In this document: one piece after another, positions 1 through 8,141 of the stretch
Layout: each line of letters begins with the position of its first letter
Numbering within the stretch: position 1 is the stretch's first letter
Assembly: GCF_039536205.1 (NCBI RefSeq)
Contig: NZ_BAAAYL010000001.1
Coordinates: forward strand, 6,324,001-6,388,000
Source: Streptomyces sannanensis
GTDB taxonomy: Bacteria; Actinomycetota; Actinomycetes; Streptomycetales; Streptomycetaceae
Direction of reading: 5' to 3'
DNA: 64,000 bases
Made by a program: the position numbers and the translations under genes
Notes under the pieces: generated by a model
The model's database searches: none
What the model saw: only the letters and a program-made list of their open reading frames with translations
What the model was told of the DNA's origin: nothing

Positions 1-56
1 GATCGGCACAGCAGGGCAAGCCAGGTGAAGATCCGGGTGGCGAGTAGGTAGATCAT
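1..56 (-). pseudogene. IS3-like integrase transposase, N-terminal piece cut by window edge
   Basis: The minus strand reads MIYLLATRIFTWLALLCRS from an ATG at 56 to the window edge. This resembles the hydrophobic N-terminus of a group of actinomycete rve-type (IS3/IS481-like) transposases that begin just before a KDAE..VLRHE block; a related N-terminus lies at 54.6 kb. Only 18 residues are visible, so it is not possible to say whether the gene is intact beyond the edge. Confidence 0.45.
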
Positions 57-141
57 CCATACGAGCACAAGTTCCGATGATGCCGGACGGTCGTCCGGTC
101 AGGCGCATCGGACCAGGCCAGCAGGGATGAAGGGGTTTTGA

Positions 142-324
142 AGCAGTACGGGCACCCACGAGTTCGTGAACTGGCTTGCTGCACGCGGTCGCTGGCTGTC
201 GTACTCGGTCGGCATGACCATCACCGAGGCAATCCACCAGGCCGTGCTGCTTGATGAGGATCTCCGAAAATCCCCGGGGTCGCTCATGTTCCCCACTCGG
301 TTCGGACTTGAACGGACTGGCTGA
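142..324 (+). pseudogene. IS1380-family transposase internal fragment
   Basis: An open frame with no start codon reads FVNWLAARGRWLSYSVGM followed by TITEAIHQAVL, resembling the catalytic-core region of IS1380-type DDE transposases (the segment in which a specific domain compares its own strand with 'YSVG' chemistry). A TGA at 139 precedes it and a TGA at 322 ends it. It is a remnant of about 60 codons without the catalytic triad; the family call rests on motif memory only. Confidence 0.45.
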
Positions 325-377
325 GGCGGCCGCCCCGCCCCTCAGCGACCGATGCCCATCTCCATGAGCAAGGACAG

Positions 378-411
378 CACCTCGCCCGGACCCCCGTTGC
401 CGGGCGAGGTG
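378..411. terminator. Perfect 12-bp inverted repeat, probable terminator
   Basis: CACCTCGCCCGG and CCGGGCGAGGTG form a perfect 12-bp stem around a 10-nt loop. It lies just past the 3' end of the minus-strand TipA-like pseudogene, which it would terminate. No T-run is visible, which is usual in Streptomyces. Confidence 0.6.
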
Positions 412-473
412 CGCCTGTCGATGCAACCGGTATGCGCCGCCGCCACTGCGGACCGCTGCCCGTGGAATTCGGC

Positions 474-1010
474 TCAGCTCAGCCGGGCCGTGGCGTACGC
501 CTCGACGGCGTCGCGCTGATAGGCGGCCAGGCCCGGCGCGACCCTCTCGTAGGCCGCGTGCCACGCCTCGTTGTCCACGCAAGAGCGTCCGATCGCCCGG
601 AACTCCTCGGCGGAGACGGCACGCACTTCGGTCAGTGCCCGGTACTGGGCGTCGACCTCGGCCTGCACAGGGTCCGCGTCGGCGGGCAGATCGGCGGCCA
701 TGAGCTCGGCCAGACGAATCATCTGCGCGGTCCGCGGCGGTGCCCCGCATCGATTTCGGCCTCGCTCATCGCCGAGACGCGCCGCCGGTTCTCCTCGGCC
801 AGCTCGGGGAAATCGCGCAGACTCTCCTTTGACACGGCGGGCCGGACACCCTCAAACAGGTTTTCCGGCCGATTGATGCTGGTCATCGGCTTACCGTCCT
901 TCCTGGACTGCTCCAGTTCGGCGATCGTGCGGGAGACGATCCGCACCAGGGCATCGAAGCGGTCCCGCTCGGCGAGCAGCCGGCCGCGGTGCCTGAGGAC
1001 TTGGCCGGTT
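474..1010 (-). pseudogene. MerR/TipA-type regulator, N-terminus lost and frameshifted
   Basis: The two halves lie in different frames. The first (1010 to about 725) has a coiled-coil linker (LLAERDRFDALV, TIAELEQSRKDGK) and then FEGVRPAVSKESL. The second (722 to 474) has QAEVDAQYRALTEVRAVS and ends EAYATARLS. Together they match the linker and the C-terminal TipAS ligand-recognition domain of thiopeptide-responsive MerR regulators. The DNA-binding helix-turn-helix is absent and the frames break near 725, so the gene is dead. TipA-type proteins are transcription activators that capture thiopeptide antibiotics; nothing here could still bind DNA. Confidence 0.75.
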
Positions 1011-1142
1011 CCGGGACGGCGGTGGGTGACGAACACGAGCCCGGGGTGCGGCCCAGGAACAGGCAGGGCAAAAGCGCCCGCCACCGGCCCTGGCAGTCAC
1101 CGCGGGCGCGAGCGCTTCCGGGGACGCCCGAGGCTCAGGGCG

Positions 1143-1235
1143 TCAGGTTCCCGAGACGGCCTCGTACACGGCGCGCTCGACGCGGGCCCAGGCATCGCCC
1201 CGCACCGTGATGTGCGTGGCGCCGGCCGAGGGCAT
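1143..1235 (-). other. 30-codon open frame in a gap, possible gene remnant
   Basis: The interval 1011-1355 contains no full gene. A minus-strand ATG at 1235 opens 30 codons (ITVRGDAWARVERAVYEAVS, stop at 1143) with coding-like composition. It could be the C-terminal stub of a lost gene. No family recognised. Confidence 0.2.
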
Positions 1236-1355
1236 TTGAGGAGCACGCGGTTCCGCTGTTCAGGACGGAAAAGGCTGTCTACGCTGTGGGCGTTCCGATC
1301 GGGGGCGCATGGGGTGCTGCCCTGGTCTGGCTTGGGACGAGGGGAGAAGCTGATC

Positions 1356-1868
1356 GTGCGTGCATCTCAGGTGATGGTGGGGGCTGCGGTGCTGGCGCTG
1401 ACCTCGATGGGGCTGGCTGGTTCTGCGCAGGCCAGTTCTGCCGGTGCCATGACAGCCAGTGACTGTGATGGCCTCAGCGACAATGACTTTGTGGGGGATT
1501 CGACGCACCGGACGGAGGGGCGGCTGACGGCGACGGTGTACACGGCGAAAATCACTGATGCGTACGCGAAGGGGTCGATCAGCGGGGATGTGCAGCGGTA
1601 CGACAAGGTGTGGATCGACCGGAGCCTGAACCTGTTCACGATGGGCAGCAAGCCGGGGCATCCGTCGACTTCGACGGTGCAGCAGAACGGCGGGTGGAAG
1701 CAGTGTGGCCCGTTCGAGGCGACGTGGTGGAATGCGTCGTGGAACTACCTGGAAACGCCGACTGTCCGCTTGCAGCGGGGTGGCAAGTCGTACGCGGTGC
1801 GGGCCTGTATGCGGGCGCACAACTCGTCCACGAGTTACTGCACGCAGTGGTTCGTTGACCACACGTGA
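1356..1868 (+). CDS. Secreted hypothetical protein, 170 aa
   Basis: The GTG at 1356 is chosen because GGGGAGAAG lies 6 nt upstream and because the protein then begins with a signal peptide (hydrophobic VMVGAAVLALTSMGLAG, cleavage near AQAS). The mature part is about 140 residues with four cysteines (SDCDG, QCGPF, RACM, YCTQ), many aromatic residues and a beta-rich look (GRLTATVYTAKI, YDKVWIDRS). That fits a small extracellular disulfide-bonded domain. Family not recognised. A strong inverted repeat follows the stop at 1907-1939, so the gene is probably monocistronic. Confidence 0.75.
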   Translation: MRASQVMVGAAVLALTSMGLAGSAQASSAGAMTASDCDGLSDNDFVGDSTHRTEGRLTATVYTAKITDAYAKGSISGDVQRYDKVWIDRSLNLFTMGSKPGHPSTSTVQQNGGWKQCGPFEATWWNASWNYLETPTVRLQRGGKSYAVRACMRAHNSSTSYCTQWFVDHT

Positions 1869-1906
1869 GTAGGTGCGCCGGTTGGTTCGGCGCTGTGAGG
1901 TGCGCT

Positions 1907-1939
1907 GTGGCCCAGGTGACGTGAACTCACCTGGGCCAC
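1907..1939. terminator. 13-bp inverted repeat after secreted protein gene
   Basis: GTGGCCCAGGTGA and TCACCTGGGCCAC form a perfect 13-bp stem with a 7-nt loop, 38 nt after the stop at 1868 and immediately before the IS630 end. Confidence 0.75.
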
Positions 1940-1944
1940 CGGCA

Positions 1945-2912
1945 CGTTACTGACTTCGGCTTGTCAGGGTGACGTTGGGGTGTCGAGGGTCAGGCCGGTG
2001 CCGGCTATGAAGCCGTCGAGGGTCTCGGGCCGGTACTGCAGGCGTTTGAGCCGGTTGCGGACGAGGGCCTCGAGCCGGTCGAGGGCGACCACGGCGAGGT
2101 TGGCCAGGCTGCGCTTGACGTGTGCCCAGACCCACTCCACGGGGTTGAGGTCCGGCGAGTAGGCGGGCAGCAGGAACACCGTCAGCCAGGCACGTTCGGC
2201 GATCAAGTCGCGCATGGCGTGGGAGACGTGGGTGTTCAGACGGTCCCAGACCAGCACGATCGGCGCCTTGACCAGCTGGTGGACGCCGTCGATCAGCGCG
2301 ATGAAGTCGCGCTCGCCCATGCTGCGGCGCTTGCCTCTGCCCGCGGGATGGGATCGCAGACGGTGGCACAGCCGGGTACGGGAGCCGGGCCGCATGGCGA
2401 TCAGCCCGGCCACCGACAGACGTCCCGAGCGCCGGCCGCTGACCGTCACGACAGGGGTGCGGCCCCGTCGGCCCCAGGTGCGTCCTTTGGGCGGCCGGCG
2501 GGTGAAGCCTGCCTCGTCCTCGAAGCAGATGTAGCCCCCGCAGGCCGCCCGCGCTCTTTTACCTCCGCCCAGGTCGCCTCCTTCCACGCAGTGACGGCCT
2601 GCTCGTCGCGCTCAGCGACCTTCCGCGCGGGGACCTGCGGGCTGAAGCCGAGCCGGTGCATCAGCCTCGTGGCGCCCGAGACGCTGTAGGAGACGTGGAA
2701 CTTCCGGCCGATCAGCGTGGCCACCCGCGCCGCGGTCCACACCTGGTCCTCCACCCAACCGTGTTCTGCTGGGCCCTGTTCCAGGTACACGGCCAGTTTC
2801 TCCAGGCAGCGCGGGGACAGACGGCATCGAGATCCGCTCGGGCCGCGGGAGGCCAGTGCCCCGGCCCCACCCTCCCGCCACAATTGGTGCCACTGGTAGG
2901 CCGACTTCGGGC
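1945..2912 (-). mobile_element. IS630-family element, 5' end truncated, transposase in two frames
   Basis: The terminal sequence at 1945 (CGTTACTGACTTCGGCTTGT) recurs inverted at 7029-7048 beside another IS630 stub, which marks the element end. The transposase runs from about 2912 to 1964. The first frame carries the end of a helix-turn-helix (WHQLWREGG) and a linker. The second carries the catalytic core: FEDEAGF (first Asp), VWDRLNTH (second Asp) and YSPDLNPVEWVW (Glu). The frames join by a -1 shift at an A-AAA-G site near 2557. The N-terminus is missing because another IS end starts at 2913, so the element cannot be autonomous. Confidence 0.8.
2551..2563 (-). other. Candidate -1 ribosomal frameshift site in IS630 transposase
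   Basis: In the zero frame the codons are GAG GTA AAA GAG. A one-base backward slip on AAA (A-AAA-G) moves the ribosome exactly into the frame that encodes the DDE core. This tetramer is used for programmed -1 frameshifting in IS3-type elements. A mutation that happens to lie here is the alternative. Confidence 0.45.
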
Positions 2913-3019
2913 TCTGCGGGTGCCGATAAATCATCCGGCCTGGTCATGCGGCATTTTGGTACTCGTGGAGGGTTCCGCCGAGTCGGTCTCGTCGGCGGAC
3001 CTTCAGGTGTCTGATCTTC
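2913..3019 (-). mobile_element. Terminal fragment of the integrase-type IS found at 17.7 kb
   Basis: About 105 bp nearly identical to 17665-17771. It encodes the last residues of that transposase (VRRRDRLGGTLHEYQ, AA stop) plus the element end. It cuts the IS630 gene on its left and an operon gene on its right, so it is the scar of an insertion followed by deletion. Confidence 0.75.
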
Positions 3020-3282
3020 ACGTGGCGACTGGCGGCGGACGCCGCGGTGACCTGCTGCTGGACCTCATCGTCGGCGCGGCCGACCAGTGTGAAGGCGAGC
3101 GCGGCTCCACCTTCGCCGCCCTGTACGCAACCGCCCGAGCCGCCGAGCGCACGTCCCCTGCGGGGGCCGAGCGAGCGACCGCGACCACCGACCGGCTGCT
3201 CCAGAAGATCTCCGCAGCACAGGGCCTCGGCCCGCAAGCCACGCCGCCGCGGGCGGCATCACCCAGGGGGACCACACCGTGA
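3020..3282 (+). pseudogene. C-terminal remnant of the first gene of the 3.0-4.8 kb operon
   Basis: An open frame with no start codon begins at the IS scar and runs 86 codons (GDLLLDLIVGAADQCEGERG, then ATARAAERTSPAGA) to a TGA that overlaps the GTG start of the next gene (GTGA). The overlap and codon bias indicate the 3' end of a real operon gene whose 5' part was removed by the IS. Function unknown. Confidence 0.55.
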
Positions 3283-4391
3283 CGACCGGCAGCAAGACGA
3301 CGACCATCTTCCTCACCACCCTGTGCGGCCTGCTGCTGACCATCCTCGGACTGATGCAGGAGTGGCCTCGGTTCGCCTGGCCCGCACTGGCCGTATTCCT
3401 CGTCGGGGTTCCCGCGGTGGCCTTCAAAATCGCCGCGGTACGGCGTGGGCCATTGAAGGTCGACGTCGAGGAACAGCGCACCGATCCCCCCATCGAGCGC
3501 AGGGAACTGCACGTCAGGCACGTGGCGCTACCCAGCAACTGGGCCGACTACGACTTCTTGTTCTCGGCAACCGTGAGGTGGTACCCCCTCGAAGTATCCG
3601 GCAACGACCCCGTCCTCAATCCAGCAGGCCTCGCGGTCGAAGCTGTCCTGGACCGAGCCCGCCTGATCACCGAGCAGCGGGAGCCAGGCCGACCCTCCCT
3701 GGTCCAGCACGAACTGAGCGGTGCGCTCAGCAGAATGCGCCCGGACCCGACCGGGCACCTTCAAGCCATGGCGGAGGACATCACGCTCGTCCTGCGCGAA
3801 CACGACCAGGAGCGGCTGAACCGACTCGCCGAAGTACGCAAGGACAAGGCGGTGTGGGAACACCAGCGAAAGTACGAGCAGAGCAAGCGCCAGTACCTGA
3901 GCGAAGACGTACTGAAGGACACTGGCAGCGCGGTCGTCTGGTGGCTCTCCAAGAACGACGACCATGTGGAGAAGACCGTGGCGGACCTCGGTCTGCTCGC
4001 CCAGCTCACGTCTGCCGCCAACGACACCGACGTACCCGAACGGCTGCGTGACCTCATGCCCCGGCCGCACGACGAACGGCCCGCTCCGGACACGCTGCAG
4101 GAGCCGGCTCCTCCCCTCGAGCCAGAGCCGATGCCCGCGGACCTCTTCGAGGCCTTTCTCGACAGCATGGGTTTCACGGACGGAGACGTCCGGCGGCCGA
4201 TACTGGTCAAGCAAATCGCCGACGTCATCAGGACACAGGACCAGCACGAGACTGCTGAGGACCTACTGCGCAGGTTCGACCCGCCGGCAAGTTTCACGCC
4301 GGACGTCGGCGAGCCACCCACTTCCACACACGGTACGACCGATGAGACACCCGCAGCCTCACCATTTGAGAGGAAAACCGATGGACAGTGA
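3279..4391 (+). CDS. Membrane-anchored protein with helical cytoplasmic domain, 370 aa
   Basis: GTG start overlapping the upstream stop (translational coupling). Residues about 10-50 form two closely spaced transmembrane helices (FLTTLCGLLLTILGLM; PALAVFLVGVPAVAF). A soluble part follows. Its middle (residues 120-220) is rich in charged helices (AVEAVLDRARLITEQ, VLREHDQERLNRLAEVRK, HQRKYEQSKRQYL) and looks stomatin/SPFH-like, though no diagnostic motif can be named. A proline- and acid-rich segment (residues 265-290) leads to a small helical C-terminal region. The stop overlaps the next start by 11 nt, so the two genes are co-translated. Role unknown; the partner gene suggests membrane-linked signalling. 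Confidence 0.7.
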   Translation: MTTGSKTTTIFLTTLCGLLLTILGLMQEWPRFAWPALAVFLVGVPAVAFKIAAVRRGPLKVDVEEQRTDPPIERRELHVRHVALPSNWADYDFLFSATVRWYPLEVSGNDPVLNPAGLAVEAVLDRARLITEQREPGRPSLVQHELSGALSRMRPDPTGHLQAMAEDITLVLREHDQERLNRLAEVRKDKAVWEHQRKYEQSKRQYLSEDVLKDTGSAVVWWLSKNDDHVEKTVADLGLLAQLTSAANDTDVPERLRDLMPRPHDERPAPDTLQEPAPPLEPEPMPADLFEAFLDSMGFTDGDVRRPILVKQIADVIRTQDQHETAEDLLRRFDPPASFTPDVGEPPTSTHGTTDETPAASPFERKTDGQ

Positions 4392-4821
4392 ACTGGCCAC
4401 TCTCGCCGCATCAGGAGCCACCACCTTGGTCTCGCTCCTGGTCACCGACTCCTGGACGCACGCCCGTGAACTCGTCCGACGGTTCTTCTCGCGCATCGGT
4501 TCAGACGGCACCGCGATCGCCGACTTGGACACCGCCCGAACCCGGCTGCTCGCCGCCGAGACCGCAGGCAACGCGCAAACGACCCGCGAGATCAGGGATC
4601 AGTGGCACGCCTTCCTGCGACATCTGTTGCAGGAAGGCTCGGTGACTGGCGACGACCTGCGCGACTTGCTCACATCCTTGCAGGGGGTCGCGAACGCGGA
4701 TACGCAACAGAGCGCCGTGCACAACACCATCAGCGGAGGAGCACAGTACGGCCCCGTCATCCAGTCCGGTCGGATCTCCCGCCTTACTTTCCATGTAGAC
4801 CATCCCACCGCTCCGGCGTAG
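4381..4821 (+). CDS. Small helical protein with C-terminal RHIM-like (amyloid signalling) motif, 146 aa
   Basis: Starts inside the preceding gene. Residues 1-115 are a helical domain (LATLAASGATTLVSLLVTDS; DLRDLLTSLQGVAN). Residues about 118-142 read NTISGGAQYGPVIQSGRIS. That pattern (N-x-x-S/T-G-x-x-x-G-x-V-I-Q-x-x-x-I) matches the RHIM-related bacterial amyloid signalling motifs described at the ends of proteins associated with actinobacterial NLR-like NTPases, proteases and other effectors. If correct, this is an adaptor or effector that is seeded into amyloid by a partner carrying the same motif. No such partner is intact in the window; a NACHT fragment lies at 36.7 kb. The motif call is by eye. 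Confidence 0.7.
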   Translation: MDSELATLAASGATTLVSLLVTDSWTHARELVRRFFSRIGSDGTAIADLDTARTRLLAAETAGNAQTTREIRDQWHAFLRHLLQEGSVTGDDLRDLLTSLQGVANADTQQSAVHNTISGGAQYGPVIQSGRISRLTFHVDHPTAPA

Positions 4822-4844
4822 GACCGAGCCCAAGGCCCTCCGTG

Positions 4845-5013
4845 TTGAACTGGCACCGCTGGAGGATCGAACGGGCCGTGCCCTGGCCGGGCGGCTGCCG
4901 CTGCCTGCACCACCGCCTACGAACGCAAGGCCGAACACTTCCTGGCCTTCACCGCCGCCGCCTGCACCCTTATTCGCTACTGCAGTCTCACCGCGCGGCC
5001 CGTGGGTCTATCA
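4845..5013 (+). pseudogene. IS5-family transposase C-terminal remnant
   Basis: Reads HRWRIERAVPWPGG in one frame, then YERKAEHFLAFTAAACTLIR in another: the classic end of IS5-group transposases, with one frameshift between. It is cut on the right by the IS256 end at 5014. Confidence 0.7.
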
Positions 5014-6479
5014 GGATTCAGGTGTAATTCGTCTGTTCGGCCTACAGGTTTTTCGGTGGGCTGATCGGCTCACACTCGTCCGGCCGTAAGCCGGCCGTCG
5101 AAGAGGACGTCGAACTCGTTGAGGGCGGATTTCCAGCGGTTGCTCCAGCGCTGGCGGCCGTGGCCGGTGGGGTCCAGGGTGAGGGTGGCGAGGTAGAGGC
5201 GCTTGAGGGCGGCCTGCTCGTTGGGGAAGTGCCCGCAGGCTTGGGCCGCGCGCCGGTAGCGGGCGTTGAGGGACTCGATCGCATTGGTGGTGTAGACCAC
5301 TTGTCGGATGGCGTCAGGCAGGCCGAGGAAGGGCACGAACTCGCTCCAGGCCCGCTCCCAGGTCCCGGCGATCGACGGATAGCGCTTGCCCCACTTCTCG
5401 TCGAACTCGGCCAGCCGGGCACGTGCTTCGTCCTCGTTCACGGCCGTGTAGACGGGCTTGAGGTCGCGGGCCAGGTCGGGCCAGTCCCGGCGGGACGCGT
5501 AGCGCAGGGATGCACGGATGAGGTGAACCACGCAGGTCTGCACCACGGTCTGGGGCCAGACGGTGTTGACCGCGTCGGGCAGGGCGGTCAGACCGTCGCA
5601 GACCAGCATCAGCACATCGCGGACGCCCCTGTTCTTGATCTCGGTCAGCACGGTCTGCCAGTACTTCGCGCCCTCCCCGCCGCCGCCGGCCCACAGGCCG
5701 AGAATCTCGCGGTAGCCGTCGCAGGTAACCGCGATGGCCACGTAGACCGGCCGGTTCGCCACATGCCCATCCCGGATCTTGACGTGAACGGCGTCGATGA
5801 AGACCACCGGATAGACCGGATCCAGCGGGCGGGTGCGCCATTCCGCCATCGACTCCAGGGCCTTGTCGGTGATCGTGGAGATGGTCTCCTTCGTCGTCGA
5901 CATGCCGTACGTCTGGGCGAGGTGGGAGACGATCTCACCGGAGGTCAGGCCCTTCGCGGTCAGCGAGATCACCAGGTCGTCCAGCGCCCCGGTGCGGCGG
6001 GCGTACCTGGGCAGCACCCGGGGCTGGAAGGTGCCCAGCCGGTCGCGCGGGACCTGCACCGTGATGGCGCCGACCTCCGTTATCACCTTCTTGGTCCGAT
6101 AGCCGTTGCGCATGTTCCCGCCCGAGCGCGATCCGCGCCCGCCGGCCCGGCCTGCCTCGGCGTCCAGGTGCAGGTCCATTTCGGCCTCCAGGGCAGCCTG
6201 CATCAGATGCTGAGCCAGTTCGGGCAACAGCCCGCCCTCGCCCATCAGCTGCAGCCCTTCGCCACCGCGGACTTTCTCCCTCGCGAGCATCGTCAGCTCG
6301 TCCAGCAGCGCCAGACTCAGCCCGTTCACCGAGGACCCGGCACCCGTCGTCGTTCTCACGTCGGCACCCTGGGCGCTCTCACCGGCCCCGGCAAGCGACA
6401 CGCCGTTCGCGGTCTCGATCAGGTGATCAGTCGTCGTACTCATCAGGTGACTCCTTCGAGGAAGTTCACACCTGATTCC
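5014..6479 (-). mobile_element. IS256-family insertion sequence, apparently complete
   Basis: Imperfect inverted repeats bracket the transposase: GGATTCAGGTGTAATTC from 5014 and, inverted, GGAATCAGGTGTGAACTTC ending at 6479. The element is about 1.47 kb, normal for the family. The flanks are an IS5 remnant and a serine-hydrolase remnant, so it landed in already damaged DNA. Confidence 0.75.
5070..6443 (-). CDS. IS256-family DDE transposase, 457 aa
   Basis: Full-length mutator-type transposase. The catalytic triad is visible: FIDAVHVK (Asp near residue 216), LVCDGLT (Asp near 282) and TTNAIESLN (Glu near 389). The N-terminal part contains LLPELAQHLMQAALEAEMD and MRNGYRTKK, typical of the family. 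There are no internal stops, so the enzyme may be active and could mobilise the element. The ATG lies 18 nt inside the inverted repeat. Confidence 0.9.
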   Translation of the reverse strand: MSTTTDHLIETANGVSLAGAGESAQGADVRTTTGAGSSVNGLSLALLDELTMLAREKVRGGEGLQLMGEGGLLPELAQHLMQAALEAEMDLHLDAEAGRAGGRGSRSGGNMRNGYRTKKVITEVGAITVQVPRDRLGTFQPRVLPRYARRTGALDDLVISLTAKGLTSGEIVSHLAQTYGMSTTKETISTITDKALESMAEWRTRPLDPVYPVVFIDAVHVKIRDGHVANRPVYVAIAVTCDGYREILGLWAGGGGEGAKYWQTVLTEIKNRGVRDVLMLVCDGLTALPDAVNTVWPQTVVQTCVVHLIRASLRYASRRDWPDLARDLKPVYTAVNEDEARARLAEFDEKWGKRYPSIAGTWERAWSEFVPFLGLPDAIRQVVYTTNAIESLNARYRRAAQACGHFPNEQAALKRLYLATLTLDPTGHGRQRWSNRWKSALNEFDVLFDGRLTAGRV

Positions 6480-6500
6480 TTACACACCCCGGCCCGTGCC

Positions 6501-6890
6501 TCAATTGTTGGCGAGTTCGCGGAAGGTGTTGCGGATGGCAGTCAGTGGCTGCCGGTCGCGGGTGTAATAGAGCTTGTTGGTCAGCAGCACCGCCCACCGT
6601 CGCTGTCGTGGTGAGACCCACATTCCGGTGCCGGTGAAGCTGTAGTGGACACAGATGTCGTCGGCGGGGTCGCTGCCGGGAGCGGGGTGCCAGAACAGGC
6701 CGCGCGCGGGCTGCAAGGCGCCGGTTTTGATCGTGAGCGACTCGGCGGTCCAGGCCGGGCCGAAGCCGACCCGCCCTGGTGCGGTAGAACTGTCCAGCAT
6801 GTAGCGCAGGAAGATGGCGAGGTCATCAAGGACGGTGCAGGCGCCGACCGGAGAGATGCTCGGCGCGGTAGCCGAGGATGAGTGCGGCTC
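6501..6890 (-). pseudogene. Serine hydrolase (beta-lactamase/esterase fold) C-terminal fragment
   Basis: The last ~125 residues of a class C beta-lactamase-like protein: CTVLDDLAIFLRYMLDS, then HYSFTGTGMWVSPRQRRWAV (the H-x-G/TGTG region before the final beta strands) and LLTNKLYY. There is no start, no SxxK and no YxN motif; the 5' part is gone at the junction with IS630 debris. The last residues are probably altered by the adjacent IS256. Confidence 0.7.
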
Positions 6891-6939
6891 GGTCGGGTCT
6901 GATGCAGGCTTGGGTGACAGGTTCGGTCATGCGGCCTGC

Positions 6940-7048
6940 CGACTCAAACGCCGCCAGTACCGGCCCGGCACCCTCGACGGCTTCATCACCGGAACCGGTC
7001 TGGCCCTCGATGTCCCAACGTCACCCTGACAAGCCGAAGTCAGTAACG
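6940..7048 (+). mobile_element. IS630 end fragment (transposase C-terminus plus terminal repeat)
   Basis: Encodes RLKRRQYRPGTLDGFITGTG and ends DVPTSP, a near copy of the C-terminus of the IS630 transposase at 1.96 kb, followed by the same terminal repeat in opposite orientation. Confidence 0.8.
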
Positions 7049-7114
7049 AGGTCGGAGATCGTTTCGTTGCTCTTGTCGAGGGCCGCCTGAGCCGGCACGA
7101 GGTCCCACCGGTCG

Positions 7115-7915
7115 TCAGGGGCGGGTGGCGATGATGGCTTCGGTGCGGATGATCTCCTCGAAGCGGCCTTCGGGGTTGAAGGCGAGCAGGGCTTCGCGCA
7201 GGTCGCGTTCGAAGGCGTCTTTGTGGTCACCGAGCTGGGCGGGGCTGGAGTAGGAAAGGCTGAAGACGTAGCCGATCACGTCGTCGACGGTGCGGGTCAG
7301 GGGCCGGTCCCAGCGGGCGGTTTCGAGGTGGGAGAAGGGGGAGCGTTCCAGGACTTGCTGGTGGCGTTCCTTGGGGTGGGTGTAGGTGCCGGAGCCGGCG
7401 CGGCGTTCGGGGCCCAGGTAGCGGGTGCGGACTTCGCTGATTACGTCGAGCCAAGGGGCGGGCTCCAGGGCGCCGGGGGCTCCGCCGGAGGCGAGGACGA
7501 CCGCGCCGCCGGGCTCGATGATGCGGTCGAGGTCGCGTAGGACCTGGTCGCGGTCCATCCAGTGGTAGGCGGCGCCCATGACGGTCAGCAGCACGGGGCC
7601 GATGTCCATGCCCGGAAGGGTAGTGGAGTCGCCGCGGAGCCAGTCGATGTTGGTGATGCCACGTTCGGCGGCGAGTTTGCGGCCCTCTTCGAGCATGCCG
7701 GGCTCGGGGTCGACGGCGATCACACGGCCGACCAGCGCGGCAAGTGGCAGGGCGAGGATGCCGGTGCCGGTGCCCAGGTCCAGGACGCGCTGGGTGCCGT
7801 CGAGATGGAACCGTTCGGCGAGCAGGGTGTACAGGGTCGGGTCGTAGCCGGGCCGGTGTTTGGCGTAGTAGGGCGCGGTGGAGGCGAAGAGTTCGGCGGG
7901 CGTGTAGGCGGTCAC
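7115..7915 (-). CDS. Class I SAM-dependent methyltransferase, 266 aa
   Basis: The GTG at 7915 is taken as start because homology begins there (VTAYTPAELFASTAPYYAKH); the frame stays open upstream without conserved content. Motif I is VLDLGTGTG (residues 43-51), the acidic end of strand 2 is VDPEPGM, and a motif near WLRGDSTTLP and GAAYHWMDRDQVLRDL complete the UbiE/Methyltransf_11-type core. The C-terminal third (YRPGYDPT at the start; SHLETARWDRPL, FNPEGRF later) is usual for small-molecule methyltransferases of Streptomyces. Substrate unknown. Neighbours are IS fragments, so context gives no clue. Confidence 0.85.
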   Translation of the reverse strand: MTAYTPAELFASTAPYYAKHRPGYDPTLYTLLAERFHLDGTQRVLDLGTGTGILALPLAALVGRVIAVDPEPGMLEEGRKLAAERGITNIDWLRGDSTTLPGMDIGPVLLTVMGAAYHWMDRDQVLRDLDRIIEPGGAVVLASGGAPGALEPAPWLDVISEVRTRYLGPERRAGSGTYTHPKERHQQVLERSPFSHLETARWDRPLTRTVDDVIGYVFSLSYSSPAQLGDHKDAFERDLREALLAFNPEGRFEEIIRTEAIIATRP

Positions 7916-7956
7916 CCTTCCAGTCTTTCGCGCGTGCTGGTGGAGGCGTGTCGTTG

Positions 7957-8070
7957 TCAGGAACGAGGTTGGGCCTGGTTGAGGTGCTGCCACCACTCGC
8001 GCAGTGGCCAGGATTGGGTGCCTTCGTGGGCGATGGAGCCGTCCGGGTTGCGGTCCGGCTGGCCCAGCAG
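7957..8070 (-). pseudogene. C-terminal stub of an unknown gene
   Basis: An open frame reading [20 protein letters not shown] ends at a TGA 42 nt before the methyltransferase start. It is cut upstream by the IS1182 element. Not recognised. Confidence 0.3.
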
Positions 8071-8141
8071 TTGACTCTGTCGGGGATCTTGGAGTTTCCC
8101 TGTGTAGCAGCCTGATCAGAAGGCATGCTCGGGTCGTTCCG

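Noticed and set aside
5160..6614. 484-codon open frame on the plus strand
   Set aside because: Antisense to the intact IS256 transposase; no recognisable content.
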